A stretch of DNA of 64,000 nt from Cellulomonas sp. JH27-2 (GTDB taxonomy: Bacteria > Actinomycetota > Actinomycetes > Actinomycetales > Cellulomonadaceae). A program made the translations under genes and the position numbers. The stretch is taken from assembly GCF_014837175.1 (NCBI RefSeq), contig NZ_JACYFR010000006.1, positions 62,001-126,000 of the forward strand. Direction: 5' to 3'. Each line of letters begins with the position of its first letter. Within the stretch, counting starts at the first letter, position 1. Of the stretch, positions 37,883-48,922 are shown one piece after another. The notes under the pieces were generated by a model that made no database searches, was not told where the DNA came from, and saw only the letters and a program-made list of their open reading frames with translations.

Positions 37883-39049
37883 TCAGGACGTGGCGCAGGC
37901 GAGCGCGATGCCCGACGGTGCGTTGCCGTTCCCGACGAACCCGTACGTCGTCGATCCCTTGGCGGGCAGCGAGCCGTTGTACGGGGCGTTGCGCACGGAG
38001 ACGTTCGACCCGCTCGTCGTCGCCGTGCCGTTCCAGAGGCTCTGGATGCTCTGACCGGACGGGAAGGCCCACGACGTGGCCCACCCGTTGATCGACGACG
38101 AGCCCGCGTTGGTGACGGTGACTGTGGCCTGGAAGCCGCCCTGCCACTGGCTGTCGACCTTGAGCGCGGCCGTGCAGCCGTTGCCCGACGGGGGAGTCGT
38201 GGGCTGCTGGGTCGGGGTGGTCGTCGGCGTCGGTGTGGGTGTCGTGGGCGGCTGCGTCGGCTGCGTGCCGTTCGTCGTCACCGAGAAGTTCGTCACCGCC
38301 AGGCCGGCGCCGCCGATCCACGGCTCGAACCCGGCCTGGATGCTGGTCAGCCACCAGCTCGTCGAGCCGTAGCCGCGGGCCACGACGTCGTCCCAGAAGC
38401 TCTTGACGGCAAAGCTCGCCGACGACGTCGGCTGCTGGCGGACGTAGGAGATGACGTTCCAGCCCGACGTGCCGAACCACACGTCCCAGGTCGCCCCGGC
38501 GATGCTGGCCGTGCCCACCTTCGAGCCGATCGGCTGGATCGACCCCGTGTGGTTGAGCCACACCATCAGCTCGGCGCCGTCGTTCTGGCCCGTCTTCGCG
38601 TTGGGCTGGGACTTGTTGAACCAGATGTCGTACGACGCGTCGTACGTTCCCGAGCCCGGGTACGTCATCGACACGCTCGTCGAGATTCCGGCGAAGGCCG
38701 AGCTGGACGTCTGGACGCCGTTCGGCGACAGGATGTCACCGCTCGGCGAGCAGTTGCCGTAGTGGCAGCCGTAGTACACCGACGGGTAGGACTTCGGTGC
38801 CCCGCTGGTCGACGACGTGCCGTCGGCCTGGTCGACCGTGAACCCGCTGCTCGTGGGTGTGATGCACTGCGTCGCGCTCGTGCCCCAGCGGTTGTTCTGG
38901 ACGACGTAGCGACCCCCCTGGATCGTCGTGCTGCCGTACTGCTCGCAGATCTGCCCGGCCGCGGTGGCCGGCTGCGAGGTCAGCGCGAGACCGGCTGCCG
39001 CCAGCAGGCTCGCGGCGGCGGTCGCCGCGAGCGCCCGCAGCGCCCTCAT
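37883..39049 (-). CDS. GH12 endoglucanase with C-terminal CBM2
   Basis: 388 residues. Signal peptide MRALRALAATAAASLLAAAG... ending at TATAAG (about 34); GH12 jelly-roll domain with the nucleophile motif ELMVWLNH (about 158) and the second acidic residue in AGFEPWIGG (about 240); a Pro/Thr linker (about 265-285); CBM2 (about 288-388) with conserved Trp residues and N-/C-terminal Cys. Secreted endo-beta-1,4-glucanase or xyloglucanase. Its ATG overlaps the GH5 stop by four bases (ATGA), so the two cellulases are one translational unit. Confidence 0.92.
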   Translation of the reverse strand: MRALRALAATAAASLLAAAGLALTSQPATAAGQICEQYGSTTIQGGRYVVQNNRWGTSATQCITPTSSGFTVDQADGTSSTSGAPKSYPSVYYGCHYGNCSPSGDILSPNGVQTSSSAFAGISTSVSMTYPGSGTYDASYDIWFNKSQPNAKTGQNDGAELMVWLNHTGSIQPIGSKVGTASIAGATWDVWFGTSGWNVISYVRQQPTSSASFAVKSFWDDVVARGYGSTSWWLTSIQAGFEPWIGGAGLAVTNFSVTTNGTQPTQPPTTPTPTPTTTPTQQPTTPPSGNGCTAALKVDSQWQGGFQATVTVTNAGSSSINGWATSWAFPSGQSIQSLWNGTATTSGSNVSVRNAPYNGSLPAKGSTTYGFVGNGNAPSGIALACATS

Positions 39050-40734
39050 GAGCACACCGCCCCGGCCAGCTTGACGCCCGTCGTCGGCAGCGCCGAGCTG
39101 GGGCCGTTCGCGACGAACCCGAGCTCGACCGACGCACCTGCGGCCAGCGACGTCGCCCACGTCGGTGCGCGGGCGGTGACCGTCGTGCCGCTCTGCGTGT
39201 AGGTCGCGTTCCAGCCGCTCTGGACGGTGTCGCCCGACGGCAGGGAGAACGTCGCCGACCACGGGTTGACCGCGGAGCTGCTCGTGTTCTTGACCGTGAT
39301 CGACGCCTGGAAGCCGCCCGACCATGAGTTCGTCACCTTCACCGTCGCCGTGCACGCACCCGGGGTGGTGGTCGGCGTCGTGGTCGGCGACTGCGTGGGC
39401 GTCGGGGTGGGCGTGGGTGTGGTCGTCGGCGACTGCGTGGGCGTGGGCGTCGTCGTCGGGGTGGGCGTCGGCGTCGTCCCTCGCTTGACCGGCGGGACCA
39501 GGGCCGGCTGCAGGATGGCCTGCTTGTTCTGGTTCACCGTCACCCAGTCGTCCTGCACGATGCCGCCCGTGTCACCCGAGTCGGGGTTCCACGACCAGTA
39601 CGTGAACGAGATGCCGTTCGTCTGCATGTACGAGACCAGCTTGGTCATCCACTGCACGTCCCGCGGGTCGCGCAGCGTGCTGCCGAACTCGCCGACGAGG
39701 ACGGGGGCGATGTTCTGCTTGGCGATGTACCCGAAGAAGTGGTCCCAGACGGCCGGCAGGTTGTTCGGGAAGTCCGGGTGCTTGGTCGTGTCGAACCAGT
39801 CCTGGTGGTCGTAGACCGAGATGCCGTAGTCGTGCGCCGAGTAGACGAGCCGGTTGGGTGTGCTCAGGACCACCGGGTGCGCGGCGACACCGGAGAGGTT
39901 GCCTCCCCACCAGCCGCAGTCCATCGGGTCGTCGGGGATGTTGTCCCAGGCGTTGGCCGTCGCGCCGGACGGGCAGCTCACGCCCTCGACGACGATGAGC
40001 CAGCTCGAGTTCGTGGCGAGGATCGCGTTGCCGATGCGCTGAGCGGCGAGCTGCCAGTCACGCGCCGGGTCCCCGCAGCCCCAGCACGACCCGGTGCCGT
40101 TGGGTGCGGTGCCCTCGGCGTGGGGCTCGTTGAACAGGTCGGCGCCGACCACGGTGGGGTTGTTGGCGTACCGCGCCGCGAGCATCTTCCAGTCGGCGAT
40201 CTCGCTCGCCTCCGAGACGGTCGAGGTGTACCAGAGGGGAGTCTGCCCCGCGGCGCTGGGGCGGTGGCGGTCGAGGATGATGCGCATGCCGAGCTGGCCG
40301 GCGTAGTCGACGACCTTGTCGAGGACCTGGAGCGGGGACAGGCCGTCGAGGTCGGGGTTCGAGTAGCTGTTGATGCTCGTCGCCTTGGCGCCGTCACGCA
40401 GCGAGTCGCCCGTGAACGGCACCCGGATGGTGTTGTAGCCGAGCGCGGCCATGTGGTCCATCTGCGACTTCCACGTCGCCGAGGCCCACAGGCCGTGGAA
40501 CGTGTGGTTGTCGGTCTCCATCCCGAACCAGTTGAGGCCCGTCAGGCGCACGGTCGCGCCGGTGGCGTCGACGATCTGGCTCCCGTTGGTGTGCAGGTAG
40601 CCGGTTCCGGTCCCTGCCGCGGTAACCGCGGTCGCGGACGAGCCGGCGAGCGCGACGAGTCCGGTGGCCGCGAGGGCCAGCGACACCATCGTCGCGAGGA
40701 GACGGGCCACGGGGCCGCGTCCGGTGCTTGTCAT
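39046..40734 (-). CDS. GH5 endoglucanase with C-terminal CBM2
   Basis: 562 residues from MTSTGRGPVARLL with GGAG upstream. Signal peptide to about residue 40; (alpha/beta)8 GH5 domain with RVPFTGDSL, the acid/base motif LFNEPH (about 198) and the nucleophile in VGEFGS (about 349); a long Pro/Thr linker containing two QSPTTTP repeats (about 415-455); CBM2 (about 456-562). It lacks the fibronectin modules of C. fimi CenD. Targets cellulose internally; partner of the downstream GH12 enzyme. A CebR-like site lies upstream. Confidence 0.93.
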   Translation of the reverse strand: MTSTGRGPVARLLATMVSLALAATGLVALAGSSATAVTAAGTGTGYLHTNGSQIVDATGATVRLTGLNWFGMETDNHTFHGLWASATWKSQMDHMAALGYNTIRVPFTGDSLRDGAKATSINSYSNPDLDGLSPLQVLDKVVDYAGQLGMRIILDRHRPSAAGQTPLWYTSTVSEASEIADWKMLAARYANNPTVVGADLFNEPHAEGTAPNGTGSCWGCGDPARDWQLAAQRIGNAILATNSSWLIVVEGVSCPSGATANAWDNIPDDPMDCGWWGGNLSGVAAHPVVLSTPNRLVYSAHDYGISVYDHQDWFDTTKHPDFPNNLPAVWDHFFGYIAKQNIAPVLVGEFGSTLRDPRDVQWMTKLVSYMQTNGISFTYWSWNPDSGDTGGIVQDDWVTVNQNKQAILQPALVPPVKRGTTPTPTPTTTPTPTQSPTTTPTPTPTPTQSPTTTPTTTPGACTATVKVTNSWSGGFQASITVKNTSSSAVNPWSATFSLPSGDTVQSGWNATYTQSGTTVTARAPTWATSLAAGASVELGFVANGPSSALPTTGVKLAGAVCS

Positions 40735-40810
40735 GGATGCTCCGATCGAAGGGCGTGCACGCGCACGACGGTGGCGTGACGACATTGATGAGCCGAGGCG
40801 TCGAGCGGCG

Positions 40811-40824
40811 TGGGAGCGCTCTCG
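40811..40824. promoter_or_regulatory. CebR-like operator upstream of GH5-GH12 operon
   Basis: TGGGAGCGCTCTCG matches the CebR palindrome at 12 of 14 positions; 77 bases upstream of the GH5 start. A second, independent match near a cellulase gene. Confidence 0.6.
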
Positions 40825-41018
40825 TCGTCGAGAACGCCGGAACCACGGGGCACGGCGGGACGGAGTGGATCACCGCCATGCAATCACCGGCGCGACGGGA
40901 CAGGACACCACCTAAACGATGAAGTTCCCGAACTGCCCCGGGATCCGACCCGAAAGTTGCGTCCCCTCGAGCCGACCGGCTCCGAAGGCGGGCGGGGCTA
41001 GGCGCGACGGCGGGCTGG

Positions 41019-41024
41019 TAGCAT
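41019..41024 (+). promoter_or_regulatory. Candidate rpsO -10 element
   Basis: TAGCAT about 87 bases before the rpsO start; no strong -35. Confidence 0.35.
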
Positions 41025-41110
41025 GGGGACGCCGTCTGAACGGCCGCGGACAGAGAGAGCCCGGGTGGACAAGCCCCGGAGCACCGCGCAACGAACCAAC
41101 CTGGAGAACT

Positions 41111-41380
41111 GTGCCCCTCGACAACGCCATCAAGGCGACCATCATGACCGAGTACGCCACGCACGAGGGCGACACCGGTTCCCCCGAGGTCCAGATCGCT
41201 GTTCTGACGCAGCGCATCAAGGACCTGACCGAGCACCTCAAGGAGCACAAGCACGACCACCACAGCCGCCGCGGTCTGCTGCTGCTCGTCGGTCGTCGTC
41301 GTCGCCTCCTCGGCTACCTGCAGAAGGTCGACATCAACCGCTACCGCGCGCTGATCGAGCGTCTCGGTCTGCGCCGCTGA
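41111..41380 (+). CDS. rpsO: 30S ribosomal protein S15
   Basis: 89 residues, the exact family length, from a GTG with GGAGA upstream ([30 protein letters not shown]). The helical RNA-binding core ends [24 protein letters not shown]. Binds 16S rRNA early in 30S assembly. The in-frame extension to 40919 is leader. Followed by a strong terminator and pnp, the usual order. Confidence 0.97.
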   Translation: MPLDNAIKATIMTEYATHEGDTGSPEVQIAVLTQRIKDLTEHLKEHKHDHHSRRGLLLLVGRRRRLLGYLQKVDINRYRALIERLGLRR

Positions 41381-41387
41381 ACCCCCG

Positions 41388-41424
41388 GACCAGCCCGGAC
41401 CCTGCGAAGGGGTCCGGGCTGGTC
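41388..41424 (+). terminator. rpsO terminator
   Basis: Perfect 15-bp inverted repeat (GACCAGCCCGGACCC), loop TGCGAAG, then a short T-containing tail. Eight bases after the stop. Confidence 0.85.
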
Positions 41425-41533
41425 TGATGTTTGCCCCGGAGTCACCTGGCTCCGGCACGCTTGACCTGCACCACCAGCTACACCAGCACGATCCACCGCG
41501 TCGGCCCGCTCGTCCGGTCCTCGGTAGTGGCTT

Positions 41534-41572
41534 CCGGAACCTCGCGTTCCGGGGACCACGGTCGAAGACCGT
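41534..41572 (+). promoter_or_regulatory. pnp leader hairpins
   Basis: Two adjacent perfect hairpins: CCGGAAC/GTTCCGG (41534-41552, loop CTCGC) and ACGGTC/GACCGT (41558-41572, loop GAA), 40-80 bases upstream of the pnp start. Placement resembles the RNase III/PNPase autoregulatory leader known in other bacteria. Confidence 0.55.
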
Positions 41573-41611
41573 CGAGGCCGGCCGGCGCCTTCGAGAACAA
41601 GGAGGGCACCC

Positions 41612-43834
41612 GTGGAGGGTCCCGAGATCCAGTTCGCCGAGGCCGTCATCGACAATGGCCGCTTCGGTACCCGCACCGTCCGATTCGAGACGGGCCGCCT
41701 CGCCAAGCAGGCCGCCGGCGCAGCCGCCGCCTACCTGGACGGCGAGACGATGCTGCTGTCGGCCACGACGGCCGGCAAGCACCCCAAGGACCAGTTCGAC
41801 TTCTTCCCGCTGACGATCGACGTCGAGGAGCGGCAGTACGCCGCGGGCAAGATCCCCGGCTCGTTCTTCCGCCGCGAGGGCCGTCCCTCGACCGAGGCGA
41901 TCCTGGCCTGCCGCCTGATCGACCGTCCGCTGCGCCCGCTGTTCGTCAAGGGCCTGCGCAACGAGGTCCAGGTGGTCATCACCGTCCTGGCCATCCACCC
42001 CGACGACGCGTACGACGTGCTCGCCATCAACGCCGCGTCCATCTCGACGCAGATCTCCGGCCTGCCGTTCTCCGGCCCGGTCGGCGGCGTGCGCATCGCG
42101 CTGATCGACGGCCAGTGGGTCGCGTTCCCGCGCTACTCCGAGCGTGAGCGGGCGACGTTCGACATGGTCGTCGCCGGTCGTGTGGTCGGTGACGACGTGG
42201 CGATCGCGATGATCGAGGCCGAGGCCCCCGAGAAGTCGTGGAACCTCATCCAGGAGGGCGCCGTGGCACCCACCGAGGAGATCGTGGCCCAGGGCCTCGA
42301 GGCCGCCAAGCCGTTCATCAAGGTGCTCGTCGAGGCCCAGCAGGAGCTGGCGTCGAAGTCCGCCAAGGAGACGCAGGCGTTCCCGACGTTCCCCGACTAC
42401 CAGGACGACGCCTACGCCGCCGTCGAGGCCGCCTCGACCGCGTCGCTCGGCGAGGCCCTGAGCATCGCGGACAAGCAGACCCGCGAGAACCGCCTCGACG
42501 AGATCAAGGGTGAGGTCGTCTCCTCGCTCTCGGTTCAGTTCGAGGGTCGCGAGAAGGAGCTGTCGGCCGCGTACCGGTCGGTCCAGAAGAAGCTCATCCG
42601 CCAGCGCATCCTCACGGACGGCTTCCGGATCGACGGCCGTGGCCTGCGGGACATCCGCACGCTGTCGGCCGAGGTCGAGGTCCTGCCCCGCGTGCACGGC
42701 TCGGCGATCTTCGAGCGTGGCGAGACCCAGATCATGGGTGTCACGACGCTGAACATGCTGCGCATGGAGCAGCAGCTCGACACGCTCTCCCCGGAGACGC
42801 GCAAGCGCTACATGCACAACTACAACTTCCCGCCGTACTCGACCGGTGAGACGGGCCGCGTGGGCTCGCCCAAGCGCCGCGAGATCGGTCACGGCGCGCT
42901 GGCGGAGCGGGCGCTCATGCCCGTCCTGCCCAGCCGCGAGGAGTTCCCCTACGCGATCCGTCAGGTGTCCGAGGCTCTCGGCTCCAACGGCTCGACGTCG
43001 ATGGGTTCGGTCTGCGCGAGCACGCTCTCGCTGCTCAACGCCGGTGTGCCGCTGCGCGCGCCGGTCGCCGGCATCGCGATGGGCCTCGTGTCCGACACGG
43101 TCGACGGCGAGACGAAGTACGCCGCGCTGACCGACATCCTCGGTGCCGAGGACGCGTTCGGCGACATGGACTTCAAGGTCGCCGGTACCCGTGAGTTCGT
43201 CACGGCCATCCAGCTCGACACCAAGCTCGAGGGCATCCCCGCCTCGGTGCTCGGCGGCGCGCTGACCCAGGCCAAGGAGGCGCGCCTCGCGATCCTCGAC
43301 GTCATCGCCGAGGCGATCGACGTCCCGGACGAGATGAGCCCCTTCGCTCCCCGCGTCATCACGGTGAAGGTCCCCGTCGACAAGATCGGCGAGGTCATCG
43401 GCCCGAAGGGCAAGATGATCAACCAGATCCAGGAGGAGACCGGCGCCGACATCTCGATCGAGGACGACGGCACGGTCTACATCGGCGCCACCGACGGTCC
43501 GTCGGCGGAGGCCGCGCGGGCGGCGATCAACGCGATCGCCAACCCGCACATGCCCGAGATCGGGGAGCGCTTCGTCGGCACGGTCGTCAAGACCACGACG
43601 TTCGGTGCGTTCATCTCCCTGAGCCCGGGCAAGGACGGTCTGCTGCACATCTCGCAGATCCGTCGCCTCGTGGGTGGCAAGCGCGTCGAGAACGTCGAGG
43701 ACGTCCTGTCCATCGGGCAGAAGGTCCAGGTCGAGATCGGCGAGATCGACCCGCGCGGCAAGCTGTCGCTGCACGCGGTCGTTGAAGAGGACGCAGCGGA
43801 CGAGGCGCCTGAGTCTGCGCCGGCCGACGCCTGA
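41612..43834 (+). CDS. pnp: Polyribonucleotide nucleotidyltransferase
   Basis: 740 residues from a GTG with AAGGAGGG upstream. Two RNase PH domains ([27 protein letters not shown]; the second with [22 protein letters not shown]), a KH domain ([20 protein letters not shown]) and a C-terminal S1 domain ([29 protein letters not shown]). Phosphorolytic 3'-5' exonuclease; in actinobacteria the main 3'-end polymerase as well. Acidic tail. One base separates it from the M16 gene. Confidence 0.97.
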   Translation: MEGPEIQFAEAVIDNGRFGTRTVRFETGRLAKQAAGAAAAYLDGETMLLSATTAGKHPKDQFDFFPLTIDVEERQYAAGKIPGSFFRREGRPSTEAILACRLIDRPLRPLFVKGLRNEVQVVITVLAIHPDDAYDVLAINAASISTQISGLPFSGPVGGVRIALIDGQWVAFPRYSERERATFDMVVAGRVVGDDVAIAMIEAEAPEKSWNLIQEGAVAPTEEIVAQGLEAAKPFIKVLVEAQQELASKSAKETQAFPTFPDYQDDAYAAVEAASTASLGEALSIADKQTRENRLDEIKGEVVSSLSVQFEGREKELSAAYRSVQKKLIRQRILTDGFRIDGRGLRDIRTLSAEVEVLPRVHGSAIFERGETQIMGVTTLNMLRMEQQLDTLSPETRKRYMHNYNFPPYSTGETGRVGSPKRREIGHGALAERALMPVLPSREEFPYAIRQVSEALGSNGSTSMGSVCASTLSLLNAGVPLRAPVAGIAMGLVSDTVDGETKYAALTDILGAEDAFGDMDFKVAGTREFVTAIQLDTKLEGIPASVLGGALTQAKEARLAILDVIAEAIDVPDEMSPFAPRVITVKVPVDKIGEVIGPKGKMINQIQEETGADISIEDDGTVYIGATDGPSAEAARAAINAIANPHMPEIGERFVGTVVKTTTFGAFISLSPGKDGLLHISQIRRLVGGKRVENVEDVLSIGQKVQVEIGEIDPRGKLSLHAVVEEDAADEAPESAPADA

Positions 43835-43835
43835 C

Positions 43836-45176
43836 GTGCCGCTGGATCTCCCGCTGGTCGGCCCCGGCACTGCCGGGGCCGACCAGTCCGCCGAGCAGGA
43901 CGGCGGCGCCGTCGTGCGTCGTTCCGTCCTGCCCGGCGGGGTCCGTGTCCTGACCGAGCACATGCCCGGTCTGCGTTCGGCGACGGTCGGCGCCTGGGTG
44001 GGCGTCGGGTCGCGCGACGAGGAGTCGGGCCACCACGGCTCGACGCACTTCCTCGAGCACCTGCTGTTCAAGGGCACCGCTCGCCGTTCCGCGATGGACA
44101 TCGCGGAGGCGTTCGACGCCGTCGGTGGCGAGGCCAACGCCGCCACCGGCAAGGAGCACACGTGCTACTACGCACGCGTGCTCGACACCGACCTGCCGAT
44201 GGCCGTCGACGTCATCGCCGACATGGTCACGTCCGCGCGCCTGGACACCGACGAGCTCGAGACCGAGCGCGGCGTGATCCTCGAAGAGCTCGCGATGAAC
44301 GACGACGACCCGAGCGACGTCGCGCACGAGCAGTTCGCCGCCCTCGTGCTGGGCGCCCACCCGCTGGGCCGCCCCATCGGCGGCACCCCCGACACGATCC
44401 GCGCGGTCCCGCGCGAGGCCGTGTGGGAGCACTACCGCTGGCACTACCAGCCCGAGACCCTCGTCGTGAGCGCCGCCGGCGGCGTCGACCACGACGCCCT
44501 GGTCACCCAGGTCGCCGACGCGCTCTCCGCGGGCGGCTGGGACCTCGCCGGCGGGACGCCGCGCGGGCGCCGCGTGCCCGCGCTCGGCGTGCCGGCCGGC
44601 ACCGACGGCATCCCGGCGCAGGGCGTCGAGAAGACGATCCGACGCCACACCGAGCAGGCGAACGTCATCGTCGGCGGCACCTCGCTGACCGCGACCGACC
44701 CGCGACGCTTCACGCTCTCGGTCCTCAACGCCGTCCTGGGCGGCGGCATGTCGTCGCGCCTGTTCCAGGAGATCCGCGAGAAGCGCGGCCTGGCCTACTC
44801 CACCTACTCGTTCTCCTCGGGGCACTCCGACACTGGTGTGTTCGGCCTCTACGCCGGCTGCACGCCGGCGCGCGTCGACGAGGTGCTCGAGCTCATGGTT
44901 GCCGAGCTGGAGCGCATCGCGGACACCCCCATCACACAGGCTGAGCTGGACCGTTCGATCGGCCAGCTGGCCGGCGGCCTGGTGCTCGGCATGGAGGACA
45001 GCGGCTCGCGCATGAGCCGGCTCGGCAAGGCCGAGCTGGTGCACGGTGAGCTGCTGAGCCTGGACGAGTCGCTCGAGCTGGTGCGCGCGGTGACTGCCGC
45101 GGACGTGCAGGAGCTCGCCGCGGACCTGGCCTCGCGCCCCCGCTCCGTGATCCGCGTGGGGCCTTTCGGGGACTGA
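43836..45176 (+). CDS. M16-family zinc metallopeptidase
   Basis: 446 residues from GTG, one base after the pnp stop. Inverted zinc motif HFLEH (HxxEH) at about residue 71 with the third ligand in ETERGVILEEL, and the C-terminal R/Y-type substrate region GGGMSSRLFQEIREKRGLAYSTYS. Conserved pnp neighbour in actinobacteria and firmicutes (PqqL/YmxG-like). Probably cytoplasmic; substrate unknown. Confidence 0.93.
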   Translation: MPLDLPLVGPGTAGADQSAEQDGGAVVRRSVLPGGVRVLTEHMPGLRSATVGAWVGVGSRDEESGHHGSTHFLEHLLFKGTARRSAMDIAEAFDAVGGEANAATGKEHTCYYARVLDTDLPMAVDVIADMVTSARLDTDELETERGVILEELAMNDDDPSDVAHEQFAALVLGAHPLGRPIGGTPDTIRAVPREAVWEHYRWHYQPETLVVSAAGGVDHDALVTQVADALSAGGWDLAGGTPRGRRVPALGVPAGTDGIPAQGVEKTIRRHTEQANVIVGGTSLTATDPRRFTLSVLNAVLGGGMSSRLFQEIREKRGLAYSTYSFSSGHSDTGVFGLYAGCTPARVDEVLELMVAELERIADTPITQAELDRSIGQLAGGLVLGMEDSGSRMSRLGKAELVHGELLSLDESLELVRAVTAADVQELAADLASRPRSVIRVGPFGD

Positions 45177-46823
<1,647 letters not shown>

Positions 46824-46833
46824 GGGGCGGCTG

Positions 46834-47307
46834 ATGGCGACCTCGTCGCGCGTGCGCCGCACCGGCCTGGCCGGTGCGATCGTCCTGACCGCGCTGCTCG
46901 GACTCTACGTCTGGCTCGTCGCGAGCCGGTCCGTCGCGCTGATCGGCACCGGCAAGGTGGTCGGCGTCGTGCTGGGCTGCGCGTTCCTGGTGCTGCCGCT
47001 GGTCGTCATCTGGCTGATCGTGCGCGAGTGGGTGCTGGCGATCGACGTGCAGCGCATGGCCGACGAGCTGGCGGAGGCCGATGAGCTGCCCGTCGACGAC
47101 CTGCCGCGCTCACCGGGCGGCCGGATCGACCGCTCCGTGGCGCGCGAGCAGTTCGACGCAGCGCGGGACGTCGCCGACGCCGCCCCCGACGACTGGCGGT
47201 CCTGGTACCACCTCGCGTTCGCCTATGACGCGGCGGGGGACCGGCGACGCGCGCGCGAGTCGCTGCGCCACGCGCGCCGGCTGTACCGCGGGAAGGCGAC
47301 CGCCTAG
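46834..47307 (+). CDS. Membrane protein with C-terminal TPR-like helices
   Basis: 157 residues. Two N-terminal membrane segments (AIVLTALLGLYVWLVA and VVGVVLGCAFLVLPLVVIWLIV) are followed by a cytoplasmic helical pair resembling one TPR unit (FDAARDVADAAPDDWRSWYHLAFAYDAAGDRRRARESLRHA). Ten bases after dapB, so probably cotranscribed. Function unknown. Its TAG stop lies in the same CTAG that ends the convergent gene. Confidence 0.75.
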   Translation: MATSSRVRRTGLAGAIVLTALLGLYVWLVASRSVALIGTGKVVGVVLGCAFLVLPLVVIWLIVREWVLAIDVQRMADELAEADELPVDDLPRSPGGRIDRSVAREQFDAARDVADAAPDDWRSWYHLAFAYDAAGDRRRARESLRHARRLYRGKATA

Positions 47308-47870
47308 ATCTCGGCCCACCACCGGTGCTCGGTCACGACGCGGTGGCTGCCGTCGGGCTGCGTGCCGGACGCGACCTCCCGCGCGGTGTCGTCGGGACCG
47401 AGACCGGCGCCGCGCAGGAACTGTGCGCGCGCGTCGTCGCCGTCCAGGACCCAGGTGTGGACCTGGTCGGCGCCCTGCTCGCGCAGCAGGTCCACGGCCG
47501 CGGCCAGCAGCCGGGACCCGTGGCCGCCGCGCTGCGCGTGCGGTGCCACCTCGAGGGCCAGGATCACGCCGCCCGGCGCCGTGCCCAGCGCCGCGTCGTG
47601 CGGCGCCGGGACCGGCGCGATGGCCGCGAAGCCGACGACCGTGGGCCCGTCGCACGCCACCAGCACGCGGTGGCCGGCGGGCGCCGCGGTGATGGCGGCC
47701 GCCCACTGGGTCCGCACCGCATCCTCGTCGAGCAGGGCGAGCACGTCGTCGCCCAGCACCTCGCGGTGCTCGTCGCGCCAGGCCGTGAGCTGGACGTGGG
47801 CGATGGCGGACTCGTCGCCGGGGACGGCGGGGCGGACGGAGACGTCGGCGTGGTCGCTGAACAGGGGCAC
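47304..47870 (-). CDS. GNAT-family N-acetyltransferase
   Basis: 188 residues from GTG. Acetyl-CoA loop VAPHAQRGGHGSRLLAAAVDLLREQGA and the C-terminal strand DGDDARAQFLRGAGLGPDD. Acceptor unknown. Start overlaps the UPF0114 stop by one base (TAGTG), implying coupled translation; 3' end shares CTAG with the convergent TPR-like gene. Confidence 0.85.
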   Translation of the reverse strand: MPLFSDHADVSVRPAVPGDESAIAHVQLTAWRDEHREVLGDDVLALLDEDAVRTQWAAAITAAPAGHRVLVACDGPTVVGFAAIAPVPAPHDAALGTAPGGVILALEVAPHAQRGGHGSRLLAAAVDLLREQGADQVHTWVLDGDDARAQFLRGAGLGPDDTAREVASGTQPDGSHRVVTEHRWWAEI

Positions 47871-48490
47871 TAGGCGACGGTAGCCGGGATCGGCGCCGGT
47901 GCGTCGTCGGGCGCCACGACGGGCTGCGCCTTGGGCGGGTGCTTGGCCGAGACCTTGTCGATCCACGCGAGCGCGATCGCGGAGACGATGAACGTCAGGT
48001 GGATGAGCGTCTGCCACATCAGGGCCTCGCCGCCGTGCGGCTGCTCCACGGTGTGCTCCGCCTCGATGAAGCTGCGCAGCAGGTGGATCGAGGAGATGCC
48101 GATGATCGACATCGCGAGCTTCGTCTTGAGCACATTGGCGTTGACGTGCGAGAGCCACTCGGGCTGGTCGGGGTGGTTGTCCAGGCGGATGCGGGAGACG
48201 AACGTCTCGTAGCCGCCCACGATCACCATGATCAGCAGGTTGGCGATCATCACGACGTCGACGAGGCCCAGGACGGCGATGATGATGTCGCCCTCGTCCA
48301 TGCCGTGGCCGGAGAACACCCCGTGCGCCAGGTGCCACAGCTCCTTCATGAACTGCCACACGTAGACGGCCTGCGCGACGATCAGGCCCAGGTACAGCGG
48401 GACCTGCAGCCAGCGGGACAGGAAGATCAGCGAGCCGATGGTCGAGCCGCGCGTCGGGGTGGGCTTGATGGTCGGGGCGGAAGAGGCCAT
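47870..48490 (-). CDS. UPF0114/YqhA-family membrane protein
   Basis: 206 residues with about four membrane segments and the family motifs [45 protein letters not shown], and [19 protein letters not shown]. Function unknown. The Pro/Ala-rich tail ([20 protein letters not shown]) is extra relative to the E. coli protein. Confidence 0.85.
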   Translation of the reverse strand: MASSAPTIKPTPTRGSTIGSLIFLSRWLQVPLYLGLIVAQAVYVWQFMKELWHLAHGVFSGHGMDEGDIIIAVLGLVDVVMIANLLIMVIVGGYETFVSRIRLDNHPDQPEWLSHVNANVLKTKLAMSIIGISSIHLLRSFIEAEHTVEQPHGGEALMWQTLIHLTFIVSAIALAWIDKVSAKHPPKAQPVVAPDDAPAPIPATVA

Positions 48491-48601
48491 GGGAGGTCCT
48501 TCGGTGGCGGGAGGCCGGCGGCCTCGTCGTCGGGGGCGCAGACGCCTCCGGCGCCCACGTCGTGCGCCTGCCCAACGCCCGACGTGGCGAGAACGTGCCC
48601 G

Positions 48602-48922
48602 TCAGGCCATGCCCAGCGCGCGCAGGCCCGCGGCGGTCGCGGCGGCCAGGACGACGACGACGATGAACGGGGCCCGCAGCACGAGGGCGACCGCGGCGAC
48701 GGCGAGCGCGGGCAGGCGGGCGTCGGCGACGAGCTCCTTGCCGGTCGTCGCCGCCTGGACGGCGACCAGCGCGGACAGCAGCGCGACGGTCACGAGCGCC
48801 GCGGTCCGGGCCACGCGCGGCTTGGCGAGCCAGTGCTCGGGCACCAGGTGGCCGACGACCTTGAGCGCGTACACGACGGCGCTCGCCCCGATCACGGCGA
48901 GCCAGGTGGCGGTGGGGCTCAC
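48602..48922 (-). CDS. azlD: Branched-chain amino acid export subunit AzlD
   Basis: 106 residues, four membrane segments, typical AzlD length and pattern (VYALKVVGHLVPEHWLAKPRVAR...LPALAVAAVALVLRAPFIVVV). Small partner of AzlC; overlaps it by four bases. Confidence 0.88.
   Translation of the reverse strand: MSPTATWLAVIGASAVVYALKVVGHLVPEHWLAKPRVARTAALVTVALLSALVAVQAATTGKELVADARLPALAVAAVALVLRAPFIVVVVLAAATAAGLRALGMA

Larger units (their letters stand above)
40735..41110. other. Divergent region between the GH5 operon and rpsO
   Basis: 376 bp without a gene. Holds the CebR-like site of the GH5 operon (40811-40824) and, on the plus strand, a candidate -10 TAGCAT (41019-41024) for rpsO with an ~80-base leader. 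Antisense and sense open frames here lack domains. Confidence 0.6.
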
